Origin: Begonia masoniana
Taxonomy: Eukaryota > Streptophyta > Magnoliopsida > Cucurbitales > Begoniaceae
NCBI GenBank assembly: GCA_022432975.1
Contig: CM039509.1
Coordinates: forward strand, 4,713,043-4,777,042
Direction of reading: 5' to 3'
DNA: 64,000 bases
Part shown: one piece after another, positions 63,809 through 64,000 of the stretch
Position numbering within the stretch: the stretch's first letter is position 1
Layout: each line of letters opens with the position of its first letter
Program-made: the position numbers and the translations under genes
The notes under the pieces: model-generated
What the model saw: only the letters and a program-made list of their open reading frames with translations
Told to the model about the DNA's origin: nothing
The model's database searches: none

Positions 63809-64000
63809 GGTCTGTGATGGTAGCAAAGTGATAGAGCTGGTGGTGAAGAGATGGTTTTTACATATTTTGTTTTTCCCAAAAAATAAACTCTATATATATA
63901 TATATACAATTTTATTTTACATGGTAAAATTTTCTATTTTGTATGTGTTTTTTCACCCATTAAACTTTTTTATGTAAATTTTAATATTAATTCTTCGTAT
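62181..64000. other. Intergenic region to the right edge, no gene recognised
   Basis: AT-rich, with a (CT)n run at about 63024-63042, a poly(T) run at 63778-63804 and a (TA)n run at 63891-63906. Short open frames here (62720-62902; 63252-63479, minus strand) match nothing I know and have no coding look. A spliced non-coding transcript cannot be excluded. Confidence 0.5.

Overview
This window is nuclear DNA from a flowering plant, very probably a woody or herbaceous eudicot. The evidence is spliced genes with GT..AG introns, plant-type Sec14-nodulin-like proteins, a plastid-targeted diaminopimelate decarboxylase, a plant bHLH regulator, and a dense load of Ty1-copia, TRIM and MULE elements. 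There is one 100-N assembly gap (20349-20448). No rRNA, tRNA or CRISPR locus was seen; the only RNA-gene homology is the 5S-derived segment inside a Cassandra-type TRIM.

Layout. 1-1750: 3' end and LTR of a retrotransposon cut by the window edge. 1751-3600: mostly unassigned, with one decayed coding-like fragment. 4174-11225 (+) and 12084-15681 (-): two convergent Sec14-like (SFH type) phosphatidylinositol transfer protein genes with matching exon structure; intron 1 of the first holds a complete Cassandra TRIM with 5-bp target duplications. 17238-19753 (+): diaminopimelate decarboxylase (lysine synthesis), with a frameshift and no visible last exon before the assembly gap.

20449-48039 is a retrotransposon nest. 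Element A (SIRE-like copia, minus strand, cut by the gap) carries a 2.6-kb solo LTR. Next come a 332-bp TRIM, a gag-protease remnant (element D) and element C (Tork-like copia, plus strand). Element C is split inside gag by element B, a 10.6-kb SIRE-like copia on the minus strand with both LTRs, a perfect GTTAT duplication and an extra ORF between pol and the 3' LTR.

48720-49980 (-): RER1, an ER/Golgi retrieval receptor, with a leader intron. 52965-54550 (-): six-exon bHLH transcription factor of the CIB/bHLH79 kind. 55224-60642: an unusual region with a 168-bp tandem duplication, a ten-unit array of short palindromes, a plus-strand ORF homologous to the extra ORF of element B, a near-perfect 166-bp inverted repeat, and a decayed MuDR-type transposase on the minus strand. 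60855-62180: gag remnant and LTR of another copia element (E). 62181-64000: AT-rich, no gene recognised.

The host genes (lipid signalling, lysine synthesis, Golgi sorting, transcription) share no evident pathway; this looks like an ordinary plant gene neighbourhood expanded by nested transposons. The most unusual material is the palindrome array and the homologous ORF shared by a SIRE-like retrotransposon and a MULE-associated locus.
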